NCBI GenBank assembly: GCA_044432925.1
Contig: JAWXUE010000019.1
Span: forward strand, 1 to 23,925
Direction of reading: 5' to 3'
Origin: JAWXUE01 sp044432925
GTDB lineage: Bacteria; Bacillota_I; Bacilli_A; Acholeplasmatales; Anaeroplasmataceae
Length of the DNA stretch: 23,925 nucleotides
Part shown: positions 1 to 6,305 of the stretch, piece by piece
Layout: every line of letters begins with the position of its first letter
Numbering within the stretch: position 1 is the stretch's first letter
Notes under the pieces: generated by a model
Told to the model about the DNA's origin: nothing
Database searches by the model: none
Seen by the model: the letters and a program-made list of their open reading frames with translations, nothing else
Program-made: the position numbers and the translations under genes

Positions 1-3
1 CAA

Positions 4-597
4 CTACTTTGTCGATTTAATTATGTAAAATCCTTTTTTCTTGTAAACTGTTTCACAGTTTTTAAAGATTGTTTTTAATTTATTTATTGCTGATGGAGCT
101 CCATGATTATATTGAATAATAATCCACAATTCTCCACCATCGTTTAACTTATCATATGATTGCTCAAAAATTTTATAAATCACTTCTTTTCCAGCTCTAA
201 TAGGTGGATTTGTAATAATCATATCGAATTTTTCAACAACATCGTCTAAACAATTACTTTTGAATACTTTTGCTGTTGTTTTGTTTTTTTCACAATTTTG
301 TTTTGTTAGAGATAATGCTCTAGGGTTAACATCTACCATCGTTATATCTTTATTATAAATTTTATTTATAATTATACCTATAGGTCCATATCCGCACCCA
401 ACATCTAAAACATTTTTTACTTTATCATCAATTTCAATGTTTTTTAATAATAAACTTGTAGCATAATCTAACTTGTCTTTAGAAAATACACCATTGTCTG
501 TTGTAAAAACAAATGTTTCATCGAAAATTGTTACTTTAATATCTTTAGGATTTGAAATAACATCCTCAGCATTTTCAGAATAATAATGTGTACTCAT
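4..597 (-). CDS. Class I SAM-dependent methyltransferase, RsmC/YbxB-like
   Basis: This 197-residue protein probably methylates a guanine in rRNA using S-adenosylmethionine. Visible in the sequence are the SAM-binding glycine loop (VLDVGCGYGPIG), the acidic end of strand 2 (MVDVNPRAL) and the catalytic NPP motif (MIITNPPIRAG) typical of N2-guanine or N6-adenine methyltransferases of the MTS family. The N-terminal STHYYSENAE stretch resembles the short RsmC-like proteins of Firmicutes, which usually lie between rplL and rpoB, exactly this place. I chose the ATG at 597 because GGAGG lies about 7 bases upstream; a longer frame opens at 618 but has no good ribosome binding site and removes the family-like N-terminus. 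It lies downstream of the rplL terminator, so it is probably expressed by read-through. The stop is TAG at the window edge, so the gene is complete. The exact target base cannot be seen. Confidence 0.85.
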   Translation of the reverse strand: MSTHYYSENAEDVISNPKDIKVTIFDETFVFTTDNGVFSKDKLDYATSLLLKNIEIDDKVKNVLDVGCGYGPIGIIINKIYNKDITMVDVNPRALSLTKQNCEKNKTTAKVFKSNCLDDVVEKFDMIITNPPIRAGKEVIYKIFEQSYDKLNDGGELWIIIQYNHGAPSAINKLKTIFKNCETVYKKKGFYIIKSTK

Positions 598-620
598 ATA
601 CTTACCTCCATAAAGCAATC

Positions 621-649
621 AAAAACCTGAGTAAAAAACCCAGGTTTCA
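621..649 (-). terminator. Intrinsic terminator after rplL
   Basis: Read on the minus strand, AAACCTG (647-641) pairs with CAGGTTT (629-623) around an 11-base T-rich loop and is followed by a short T run. It sits between rplL and the methyltransferase gene, where many Firmicutes have a partial terminator that lowers transcription of downstream genes relative to rplJL. The T tract is short, so leakiness is likely. Confidence 0.7.
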
Positions 650-661
650 TCATTACTTAAA

Positions 662-1036
662 TTATTTAATTTCTACAGTTGCACCAGCAGCTACTAATTG
701 AGATTTAATTTCTTCAGCTTCAGCTTTAGATACTTTTTCTTTAACAGCTTTAGGAGCTCCATCAACGATTTCTTTCGCTTCTTTTAATCCTAATCCAGTT
801 AATTCTTTAACTACTTTGATTACAGCGATTTTTTGAGCACCAGCTTCAGTTAACACTACATCAAATTCAGTTTGTTCAGCAGCACCACCAGCAGCACCAC
901 CAGCAGCAGGAGCAGCAGCAACTGCAGTTGGATCAATTCCAAATTCTTCTTTCATTGCATCTACTAATTCTTTTACTTCTAAAATTGTCATTTCTTTTAA
1001 CGCTTCAATGAACGTTACTTTATCTAATTTTGCCAT
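662..1036 (-). CDS. rplL: 50S ribosomal protein L7/L12
   Basis: L7/L12 forms the flexible stalk of the large ribosomal subunit that recruits elongation and initiation factors. The 124-residue length is normal. The N-terminal dimerisation domain (residues about 1-35) is followed by an Ala/Gly-rich hinge with repeated GGAAGGAA-like residues, then the globular C-terminal domain with the conserved helix LTGLGLKEAKEIVDGAP and a final VEIK. The start ATG is preceded by AAGGAG. It lies about 64 bases downstream of rplJ on the same strand, as in nearly all bacteria, so that the L10(L12)n complex is made from one transcript. Expression should be controlled by the L10 leader ahead of rplJ. Confidence 0.98.
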   Translation of the reverse strand: MAKLDKVTFIEALKEMTILEVKELVDAMKEEFGIDPTAVAAAPAAGGAAGGAAEQTEFDVVLTEAGAQKIAVIKVVKELTGLGLKEAKEIVDGAPKAVKEKVSKAEAEEIKSQLVAAGATVEIK

Positions 1037-1100
1037 TTTTATATTCTCCTTTTATATTTTTATTTTTATTTTAATAATTGGCTTGTTTTGAAACTAATAA

Positions 1101-1604
1101 TTAGTTAGCTTCTTCCATTTTCTCAGTTAATTGGTGTAACCCGATTGCTAATTGAGAAACTGTTCCTAATAATCCAGCAGCTAACATAGTTAATAAACCT
1201 TCGTAAGATGGTAATGTAGCTAATTGGTTGATTTTATCTTCATCTGCAAATTGTCCTTCAACAATCCCACAAGCGATTTTTACTTGAGAATTTTCTTTAG
1301 AAAATTCGTATAAACCTTTTGCTGGAGCAACTACATCATCCGCACTGAAAACGATAGCTTTAGGACCAATTAAAGCTTCAGCTAATTCAGGGAATCCTGC
1401 ATTTGTTGCTGCACGACGAGTAATGTTATTTTTTAAAACTGCGATTTCACATCCGCTTTCACGAACAGAATTACGTAAGTTTTCGAATTGAAGTACTGAT
1501 AACCCTTGGTAATCAAACGCTATAACAGTTTTTGAATTATTGAATTTTTCAACAATTGATTGAACTTCAGCTTCTTTGTTTTTAATAATTGCATTGTTTG
1601 CCAT
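1101..1604 (-). CDS. rplJ: 50S ribosomal protein L10
   Basis: L10 anchors L7/L12 dimers to 23S rRNA and is the autogenous repressor of its operon. The 167 residues match the family length (about 166). The N-terminal half carries the rRNA-binding domain with the typical stretch KTVIAFDYQGLSV and the LKNNITRRAA segment; GPKAIVFSADD follows, and the C-terminal helix (LLGTVSQLAIGLHQLTEKMEE) is the L12-binding spine. A strong AAAGGAGG precedes the ATG. It is separated from rplA by 140 bases that hold the L10 leader and attenuator. Confidence 0.98.
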   Translation of the reverse strand: MANNAIIKNKEAEVQSIVEKFNNSKTVIAFDYQGLSVLQFENLRNSVRESGCEIAVLKNNITRRAATNAGFPELAEALIGPKAIVFSADDVVAPAKGLYEFSKENSQVKIACGIVEGQFADEDKINQLATLPSYEGLLTMLAAGLLGTVSQLAIGLHQLTEKMEEAN

Positions 1605-1624
1605 GTTTTTTCCTCCTTTATAAA

Positions 1625-1740
1625 TTTAAAAACCTCTTCGCCCGGTATAGGGACAAAGAGGTTAATTAAAATTAACTTTGTCTATTCTATACCTAGGTAG
1701 GGAATTAAGCTTTCGCACCTACTGTCTTGGGCAATTGATA
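1625..1740 (-). promoter_or_regulatory. L10 leader with transcription attenuator (rplJL)
   Basis: On the minus strand the leader starts with AGACAGTAGGTGCGAAAGCT and CCCTACCTAGG, the conserved core of the Firmicutes L10 leader. Two exclusive folds are visible. In one, GGTATAG (1693-1687) pairs with CTATACC (1650-1644) and GACAAAG pairs with CTTTGTC around an inner GTTAATT/AATTAAC stem; this is an antiterminator that occupies the bases of the terminator's 5' arm. In the other, AACCTCTT (1663-1656) pairs with AAGAGGTT (1638-1631) and is followed by T residues, giving an intrinsic terminator. Binding of L10 or L10-L12 would be expected to favour termination. The family role is established knowledge; the competing pairings are seen directly. 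Confidence 0.9.
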
Positions 1741-1744
1741 TTTT

Positions 1745-2431
1745 TTATTTAACTTCGTTAGTTACTTTAACACCAGGTCCCATCGTTGATGAAACTGAGA
1801 TGTTTTTTACATAAGAACCTTTAACAGTTGATGGACGTGATTTTGATAACACATCGTAAACTGTTTTGAAGTTTTCAGATAATTTTTCAGGACCAAATGA
1901 TACTTTACCGATAGGTAATTGGATATTTCCAACTTTATCAACACGGTATTCAACTTTTCCGTTTTTAATATCTGTAACAGCTTTAGTTACATCCATAGTA
2001 ACTGTTCCTGTTTTTGGGTTAGGCATTAATCCTTTAGGACCTAATACTCTACCTAAACGACCTAGAGCTGCCATTTTGTCTGGTGTAGCTACCATTACAT
2101 CGAATTCAAACCAACCTTTGCTGATTTTATCGATCATATCTGCTTCACCTACGAAATCTGCACCTGCTGCTTTAGCTTCTTCAGCTTTAGCACCACTAGC
2201 GATTACTAATACTTTACGAACTTTACCTGTACCATGTGGTAACACGATAGCTCCGCGAAGATTTTGTTCCGCTTTACGTGGGTCTAGATTTAAACGAAAT
2301 GCTACATCTACAGATGCATCAAATTTAGTATTAGCGCTTTTGCAAACTAAGTTTAAAGCTTCTACTTCTGTATACGATTTGTTTTTATCTACTAATTTTG
2401 CAGACTCTACGTATTTTTTTCCTCTCTTCAT
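1745..2431 (-). CDS. rplA: 50S ribosomal protein L1
   Basis: L1 forms the mobile L1 stalk at the ribosomal E site and represses its own operon by binding an mRNA mimic of its rRNA site. The 228-residue frame has normal family length and carries the conserved blocks LNLDPRKAEQNLRG, LPHGTGKVRKVLV, GRVLGPKGLMPNPKTGTV and the C-terminal VSSTMGPGVKV. I start at the ATG at 2431, which has AGGAGG seven bases upstream and gives the expected MKRGKKY N-terminus. The frame stays open to 2476, but that extension runs through the L1-site-like hairpin and is not expected to be translated. It follows rplK by 76 bases. Confidence 0.97.
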   Translation of the reverse strand: MKRGKKYVESAKLVDKNKSYTEVEALNLVCKSANTKFDASVDVAFRLNLDPRKAEQNLRGAIVLPHGTGKVRKVLVIASGAKAEEAKAAGADFVGEADMIDKISKGWFEFDVMVATPDKMAALGRLGRVLGPKGLMPNPKTGTVTMDVTKAVTDIKNGKVEYRVDKVGNIQLPIGKVSFGPEKLSENFKTVYDVLSKSRPSTVKGSYVKNISVSSTMGPGVKVTNEVK

Positions 2432-2448
2432 ATGTTTTCCTCCTAAAA

Positions 2449-2475
2449 TGTGGTATAGCGGGATATCCTCCCACA
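2449..2475 (-). promoter_or_regulatory. Second L1-binding-site-like hairpin, ahead of rplA
   Basis: Read on the minus strand, TGTGGGAGGA... pairs by TGTGG/CCACA with ...TATACCACA, leaving the unpaired GAGG and TA/AT elements that characterise the L1 site in 23S rRNA and in L1 mRNA operators. It ends four bases ahead of the rplA ribosome binding site, so L1 bound here would be well placed to block rplA translation. It closely matches the motif upstream of rplK. Function is inferred from motif and position. Confidence 0.7.
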
Positions 2476-2507
2476 ATTTTAGATTGCTATAAACAACCTT
2501 GTTTTAA

Positions 2508-2933
2508 TTAGTTTTCGACAACAATTCCCATGTTTCTTGCTGAACCTTCAATAATGTTAGTAGCAGCTTCGATATCATTTGCATTTAAATCTGACATCTT
2601 CATTTGGGCAATTTCCGCACATTGAGCACGGCTGATCTTTGCAACTTTTGTTGTTTTAGAGTTACTAGAACCTTTTTCAATTCCTGCAGCTTTCTTTAAT
2701 AAATCAGAAGCTGGTGGAGTTTTTACAACAAATGTGAAAGAACGGTCATCGTAAACTGAGATGACTACTGGTAAAATGTATCCCATTCTATCTTTTGTTA
2801 AATCATTAAATTGAGAACAAAATGATGGAATATTAACCTGAGCTTGACCTAGTGCTGGTCCTACTGGTGGAGCCGGGTTAGCTTTACCTGCTTGAATTTG
2901 TAGCTTTACAATCTTTGTTACTTTCTTAGCCAC
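2508..2933 (-). CDS. rplK: 50S ribosomal protein L11
   Basis: L11 binds the GTPase-associated region of 23S rRNA and takes part in factor-dependent GTP hydrolysis and the stringent response. The 141 residues match the family exactly. Conserved blocks include KLQIQAGKANPAPPVGPALGQ with the functionally important Pro-rich segment, VNIPSFCSQFN, FVVKTPPASDLLKKAAGI and the C-terminal IEGSARNMGI. The start is a GTG at 2931-2933 with AAGGAGG nine bases upstream. An ATG seven bases earlier (2938-2940) opens only a four-codon frame ending in TAA and sits too close to the ribosome binding site. It is the first gene of rplK-rplA-rplJ-rplL and has its own promoter. Confidence 0.98.
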   Translation of the reverse strand: MAKKVTKIVKLQIQAGKANPAPPVGPALGQAQVNIPSFCSQFNDLTKDRMGYILPVVISVYDDRSFTFVVKTPPASDLLKKAAGIEKGSSNSKTTKVAKISRAQCAEIAQMKMSDLNANDIEAATNIIEGSARNMGIVVEN

Positions 2934-2962
2934 GAGACATAACCTCCTTCTTCGTTATGGTT

Positions 2963-2993
2963 GTGGTATTATGGACCTTCGCGATCCTCCCAC
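2963..2993 (-). promoter_or_regulatory. L1-binding-site-like hairpin in the rplK leader
   Basis: On the minus strand GTGGGAG (2993-2987) is brought opposite AATACCAC (2970-2963) by a GTGG/CCAC lower stem and an upper stem GGATC/GGTCC capped by GCGAA. GUGGGAG plus AAUACCAC is the recognisable L1 recognition pair of 23S rRNA helices 76-78 and of L1 operators. It lies between the promoter and the rplK start, the standard place for autogenous control by L1. A small hairpin GTGTA/TACAC (3009-2996) precedes it at the 5' end of the transcript. Confidence 0.82.
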
Positions 2994-3019
2994 TAGTGTA
3001 TGATTACACATACTTAAAT

Positions 3020-3048
3020 AGTATATCACTTTTTTTATTAAAAAACAA
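3020..3048 (-). promoter_or_regulatory. Sigma-A-type promoter for rplK operon
   Basis: Minus-strand -35 TTGTTT (3048-3043), 17-base spacer, -10 TATACT (3025-3020) preceded by TGA, an extended -10. Transcription would begin near 3013, giving an 80-base leader that contains the L1-like site. Confidence 0.75.
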
Positions 3049-3074
3049 GTGTTATTACTAAAAAATATTAATAA

Positions 3075-3677
3075 TTAATTATAAATTTTTTCTAAAATTT
3101 TTTTATAATATTCATTTGTTAAATCCATTTCAGGGTGGAATTGCACAGCAAATATTTTTTTATTTTGATGTTCAATTATTTCAATAACATCATCTTCACT
3201 TTTAGCTACAATATTCAGATCTACTCCTAATTTATTAATAACTTGGTGATGATAAGAATTTACATCATAACTAGTTAATTCGTTTATATATTTAATACGA
3301 TGGTTAATTTTCATATGACATTCTATATGTTGATGTAAAGTTCCTCCGAAAAATACATTTATACTTTGAATACCTCTACAAATTCCTAATAACATCTTTT
3401 TATTTTCATATGCATATTTTATTACCTTGAAGTCTATCTCATCAATTTGATCATCCGTATCATTTGAATTTGTATTTTCTTCATTGTATATTTTAGGATT
3501 TATATCATCTCCACCTACTAATATAAATGAATCACACATATCCAATATTTCTTGTGATTGACCAGGTGTTATCAATACTATTTCATCATTTTTGTAATAA
3601 TCAATATATCTTTTATATAGTATATAACTCTCTTTTTCTTTTACAACAGATTTTCTAATAACTATACCTATTCTCAT
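3075..3677 (-). CDS. Class I glutamine amidotransferase-like hydrolase (peptidase C26, PuuD-like)
   Basis: This 200-residue protein has the fold and catalytic triad of class I glutamine amidotransferases that act alone as gamma-glutamyl hydrolases (PuuD, gamma-glutamyl-GABA hydrolase). Visible are the FILVGGDDINPKIY motif, the nucleophile elbow LLGICRGIQSINVFFGG with Cys100, and the C-terminal IFAVQFHPE with His181 and Glu183. GGDDINP is typical of the C26 family rather than of synthase-linked amidotransferases. It is somewhat shorter than PuuD (about 250). The ATG at 3677 is preceded by AAGGAG. It starts 35 bases after nusG, beyond the nusG terminator, and ends just before the rplK promoter, a slot that normally has no gene. 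The natural substrate (gamma-glutamyl-GABA, a folate polyglutamate or another gamma-glutamyl compound) cannot be read from sequence. Confidence 0.85.
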   Translation of the reverse strand: MRIGIVIRKSVVKEKESYILYKRYIDYYKNDEIVLITPGQSQEILDMCDSFILVGGDDINPKIYNEENTNSNDTDDQIDEIDFKVIKYAYENKKMLLGICRGIQSINVFFGGTLHQHIECHMKINHRIKYINELTSYDVNSYHHQVINKLGVDLNIVAKSEDDVIEIIEHQNKKIFAVQFHPEMDLTNEYYKKILEKIYN

Positions 3678-3691
3678 TTTTCTCCTTAATA

Positions 3692-3724
3692 AATAAAAAA
3701 GACTGCTAATAATTAGCAATCTTC
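3692..3724 (-). terminator. Intrinsic terminator at nusG 3' end
   Basis: Minus strand: AGATTGCTAA/TTAGCAGTCT, a stem of about ten pairs including one T-G, with a three-base TTA loop, then TTTTTTATT. The stem begins within the last codons of nusG and ends just before the ribosome binding site of the amidotransferase-like gene. It would end the rpmG-secE-nusG transcript, with read-through feeding the next gene. Confidence 0.85.
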
Positions 3725-4255
3725 TTTTTGAATGTCGTTAAAACTTAATTCTGTAGGTGTATTTCTTCCGAATACTTCAAGAAGCACTGTGACAGTTTGT
3801 TTTTCTTCACTGATCGCTGATACTTCTCCAATTTTATCTTTAAAAATCCCTGTAACTATTTTAACTTTATTTCCAACTTCAATACCAAATTCAGGAGTAT
3901 CTAACTCACCGATTTGTCTTAAAATTGTATTAACTTCCTCTTCAGGTAGTGGAATTGGTTTAGTACCATTCCCAGATGAACCTAAGAACCCTGTAACCTT
4001 TGGTGTATTTCTTACAATAAACCAAGATTTCTCAGTTATAATCATTTCAACAAAGATATAACTTGGGAACATTTTTCTTTTTTTAATAACAGGAGTACCA
4101 TCTTTTTTTAATTCTGTGTATTCCTCTTCAGGAATCATTACATTAAAAATAGTATCTTGTTGTTCTAATGTTTGAATTCTAGCTTCTAAATCTGTTTTTA
4201 CAGAATTTTCATAACCTGAATAAGTTTGTACTATATACCATCTTCTATCATCCAT
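3713..4255 (-). CDS. nusG: Transcription termination/antitermination factor NusG
   Basis: NusG binds RNA polymerase and couples it to Rho, ribosomes or pausing signals. The NGN domain spans about residues 1-110 (RRWYIVQTYSGYENSVKTDLE at the start, FPSYIFVEMIITEKSWFIVRNTPKVTGFLG in the middle) and the KOW domain is at the end (EVGNKVKIVTGIFKDKIGEV). It has 180 residues, normal for Firmicutes. A GTG at 4264 would add three residues; I prefer the ATG at 4255 because AGGTG lies six bases upstream. The gene follows secE directly, the near-universal order. It is the last gene before the terminator at about 3,700. Confidence 0.97.
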   Translation of the reverse strand: MDDRRWYIVQTYSGYENSVKTDLEARIQTLEQQDTIFNVMIPEEEYTELKKDGTPVIKKRKMFPSYIFVEMIITEKSWFIVRNTPKVTGFLGSSGNGTKPIPLPEEEVNTILRQIGELDTPEFGIEVGNKVKIVTGIFKDKIGEVSAISEEKQTVTVLLEVFGRNTPTELSFNDIQKEDC

Positions 4256-4264
4256 GTTATTCAC

Positions 4265-4762
4265 CTATAATATTTTCCCTAAAATAGCACTAATTACTGA
4301 TTCATATAACATGAAAATTAAAGCCATAATAGTAAGGAACAAGAATACTCTTGTTACGTTTCCACCAAATAATTTTTTAGTAGGATAGTTTAAATGCACT
4401 ATTTCTTTTTTAGTTGGTTTGAAAATAGGAATAATAAATAATAAGAATCCTATAACACCAAATACAACAAATACCCATCCAACATGATATGGATACTCAG
4501 ATAAAATCGGAGTTCCTGCTTTAAATGTTAAAGCATCTGTTAAGAATAAAGTACCAATACCCATAGCAACACAACTGATAAACCCTAATAAATAAGTTTC
4601 CCATTTATGTTCTTCTTTTAATATTTTCACAAACCAGCTTTCTTCTTCTTTTTTCTTGTCTGTGTTTTTTTTCTTTTTTTCAACTTTTTCTACAGGTTTA
4701 GATGTAGTAACAGCTTCAACTTCTTCTTTTACAACTTCTTCATTGATTTCATTTTGACTCAT
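4265..4762 (-). CDS. secE: Preprotein translocase subunit SecE (extended form)
   Basis: SecE clamps SecY in the Sec translocon of the cytoplasmic membrane. The C-terminal 45 residues fit the SecE core: an amphipathic segment LNYPTKKLFGGNVTRV corresponding to the conserved VxWPTxxE region, then one membrane helix (FLFLTIMALIFMLYESVISAIL). Unusually for a Gram-positive, which mostly has a SecE of about 60 residues with a single helix, it has 165 residues: a charged Lys/Glu-rich N-terminus (1-50) and two more hydrophobic helices (about 58-80 and 92-115). Three helices recall E. coli SecE. The Trp of WPT is replaced by Tyr. Assignment rests on the core plus the rpmG-secE-nusG order. AGGAGG precedes the ATG. 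Confidence 0.85.
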   Translation of the reverse strand: MSQNEINEEVVKEEVEAVTTSKPVEKVEKKKKNTDKKKEEESWFVKILKEEHKWETYLLGFISCVAMGIGTLFLTDALTFKAGTPILSEYPYHVGWVFVVFGVIGFLLFIIPIFKPTKKEIVHLNYPTKKLFGGNVTRVFLFLTIMALIFMLYESVISAILGKIL

Positions 4763-4773
4763 GATTATTCCTC

Positions 4774-4923
4774 CTATTTTGTTTCTTTATGTAAAGTATG
4801 TTTATTACAAATAGGGCAGTGTTTTTTCAACTCTAATCTAACGAAATTATTAGATTTATTCTTAGTTGTTGTATAATTTCTACCATAACATTCTTCACAT
4901 ACTAGTATTACTTTTTCTCTCAT
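4774..4923 (-). CDS. rpmG: 50S ribosomal protein L33
   Basis: A 49-residue L33 with a zinc-ribbon layout: C-E-E-C near the start and C-P-I-C near the end, so this is the C+ (zinc-binding) form. The RNYTTTKNK segment and the basic LKKHCPICNKHTLHKE tail are typical. I start at the ATG at 4923, where AGGTGG lies eight bases upstream; the open frame extends to 4974 but adds residues foreign to L33 and overlaps the promoter. Eleven bases separate it from secE. Confidence 0.93.
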   Translation of the reverse strand: MREKVILVCEECYGRNYTTTKNKSNNFVRLELKKHCPICNKHTLHKETK

Positions 4924-4957
4924 AAAAAAAACCACCTTTTGAAAGTGTTTATATCTT

Positions 4958-4986
4958 ATTTTAACATTAAACAATAATCAAGTCAA
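4958..4986 (-). promoter_or_regulatory. Promoter for rpmG-secE-nusG
   Basis: Minus-strand -35 TTGACT (4986-4981), 17-base spacer and -10 TAAAAT (4963-4958). The start would fall near 4951, about 28 bases ahead of the rpmG ATG. No convincing terminator lies between the sigH-like gene and this promoter; a short AGTTTATAAACT palindrome at about 5,006-5,017 lacks a T run. Confidence 0.75.
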
Positions 4987-5006
4987 TTATTATTAATACA
5001 GTAAGT

Positions 5007-5588
5007 TTATAAACTACTTTTATTTTTTTTAGTACAATATTTCACATACTTGTTTCTAATACTTTGTATTTGATTATAAACTTGTTTGTGTGTAGCGCCA
5101 TTTTCTTTTACATATTCAGAAATTGATTTTTTATTAATCATCACTTCTTTTAAAACTAATTGTTCTTTAATAAGTAATTTAGGAATTAATTTATCAAAAT
5201 TTTCTTTTGTCCTTTGAAGCATTTCCATGTGTTCATATTCACAAACACCTTCATTGAACTTTCTGTTTTCTTTGTCTATACAATAAGTAACTATTTCTTT
5301 ATCTCTATAATACTTTATTAAAATTTTATTTATTTTTCTTTCGAAAATAGTATCGACGAAAGTAAAAAATAATATATTTCTATTTTCATCATATCTTTTA
5401 ATTGAATTAGACATTTCAATTAAACACTCTTGCACCATTTCTTCAATAAAATCTCTACTGAAATTAAACCTCTTTAATTTGTAATATAGATATAACCTAT
5501 ATTTTTCAAATAATATCTCTAAGGCTTTTTCATTATTTCTTCTCATTAAGTATAATAATTCATAATCATTGTATTTAGTTATTGTCAT
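5007..5588 (-). CDS. Sigma-70 family RNA polymerase sigma factor, SigH-like
   Basis: The 193-residue protein aligns by eye with the alternative sigma factor SigH. Region 2 is recognisable: NEKALEILFEKYRLYLY (2.1), then DFIEEMVQECLIEMSNSIKRYDENRN (2.2, core binding; SigH has EDIVQEG) and a 2.3/2.4 stretch (FFTFVDTIFERKINKIL). Region 4 is near the C-terminus (LLIKEQLVLKEV...SISEYVKENGATHKQVYNQIQSIRNKYVKY), with a plausible but divergent helix-turn-helix. Region 3 is absent, as in short group 3/4 sigmas. Its position between rlmB and rpmG is that of sigH in Bacilli, which argues for positional orthology. The ATG is six bases after the rlmB stop and has no evident Shine-Dalgarno, so translation may depend on rlmB. 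What it controls here is unknown. Confidence 0.8.
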   Translation of the reverse strand: MTITKYNDYELLYLMRRNNEKALEILFEKYRLYLYYKLKRFNFSRDFIEEMVQECLIEMSNSIKRYDENRNILFFTFVDTIFERKINKILIKYYRDKEIVTYCIDKENRKFNEGVCEYEHMEMLQRTKENFDKLIPKLLIKEQLVLKEVMINKKSISEYVKENGATHKQVYNQIQSIRNKYVKYCTKKNKSSL

Positions 5589-5594
5589 TTAATA

Positions 5595-6305
5595 TTATTT
5601 TTGTGCTTTATTCACTAAAGCTGACAAGCATATTGCTGCACTAGCGCTTGCGTTTAATGAATTTACATGTCCGTACATTGGAATCTTAGTGATATAATCA
5701 CATTTCTTTTGAGTTAATTGACTAATGCCATAACCTTCTGATCCAATTACTAAAGCTAAAGAGCGATCAAACTCTATATCATAAATACTAGTCTTGGCAC
5801 TAGCATCCGTCCCAACAATCCAAAATCCATTTTTCTTTAGATAATCAATTGTTTGATTGATATTTGTTTCCGTACAAATTTTTACATATTCTATTGCACC
5901 AGTAGAAATTTTAACTACTGTCTCAGTAACTGAGATGCTTCTGTTTTTAGGAATAACTATTCCATCAATTCCAAAAGCATCACAACTACGAATTATTGCT
6001 CCTAAATTATTAGGATCATTTAATTTATCTAATATAACTATTAATTGTTTTTTTGAAGTATCAATAATGTCTTCTATACTATTATCATCATAATCATGTA
6101 CATTTGCACCATAACCTTGATGTAATCCTTTAAACATTTTATCCATTTCATTTGGTTTTAATACATGTAATTTAATATCAGCTTTTTTGATTCTTTCAAC
6201 TAACTTAAAATCTTTTTCTTTAATATCTTCTCTTAAAAATATTTCATAAAACTTATGCTTTGCATCTAATGCAGCATATATAACATTTTTACCAAATATT
6301 TTCAT
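5595..6305 (-). CDS. rlmB: 23S rRNA (guanosine-2'-O)-methyltransferase RlmB-like (SpoU/TrmH family)
   Basis: A knotted SPOUT methyltransferase that in relatives modifies G2251 of 23S rRNA. The N-terminal substrate-binding domain starts MKIFGKNVIYAALDA; the catalytic domain shows motif 1 (LDKLNDPNNLGAIIRSCDAFGIDG, with the key Asn and Arg), motif 2 (LALVIGSEGYGIS) and motif 3 (IPMYGHVNSLNASASAAI). The 236 residues are normal. I start at the ATG at 6305, whose A is shared with the stop of the upstream ATPase gene (TAATG); a TTG at 6320 would add five residues not typical of the family. It belongs to the cysS-mrnC-rlmB-sigH cluster conserved in Firmicutes. TrmH-type tRNA activity is a less likely alternative. 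Confidence 0.92.
   Translation of the reverse strand: MKIFGKNVIYAALDAKHKFYEIFLREDIKEKDFKLVERIKKADIKLHVLKPNEMDKMFKGLHQGYGANVHDYDDNSIEDIIDTSKKQLIVILDKLNDPNNLGAIIRSCDAFGIDGIVIPKNRSISVTETVVKISTGAIEYVKICTETNINQTIDYLKKNGFWIVGTDASAKTSIYDIEFDRSLALVIGSEGYGISQLTQKKCDYITKIPMYGHVNSLNASASAAICLSALVNKAQK

Noticed and set aside
2432..2476. Upstream extension of rplA
   Set aside because: It would translate the L1-site-like hairpin and the ribosome binding site; residue 16 is the start expected for L1.
1866..2492. Long open frame on the plus strand opposite rplA
   Set aside because: It mirrors the highly conserved rplA gene, has no ribosome binding site or promoter, and its protein has no plausible fold or family; it arises from codon bias of the true gene.
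4763..4773. tRNA-Trp between rpmG and secE, as in some Firmicutes
   Set aside because: Only 11 bases separate the genes; nothing tRNA-like is present.
5006..5017. AGTTTATAAACT palindrome after the sigma factor gene as a terminator
   Set aside because: It is short, AT-only at the centre and has no T run, so it is unlikely to stop transcription.
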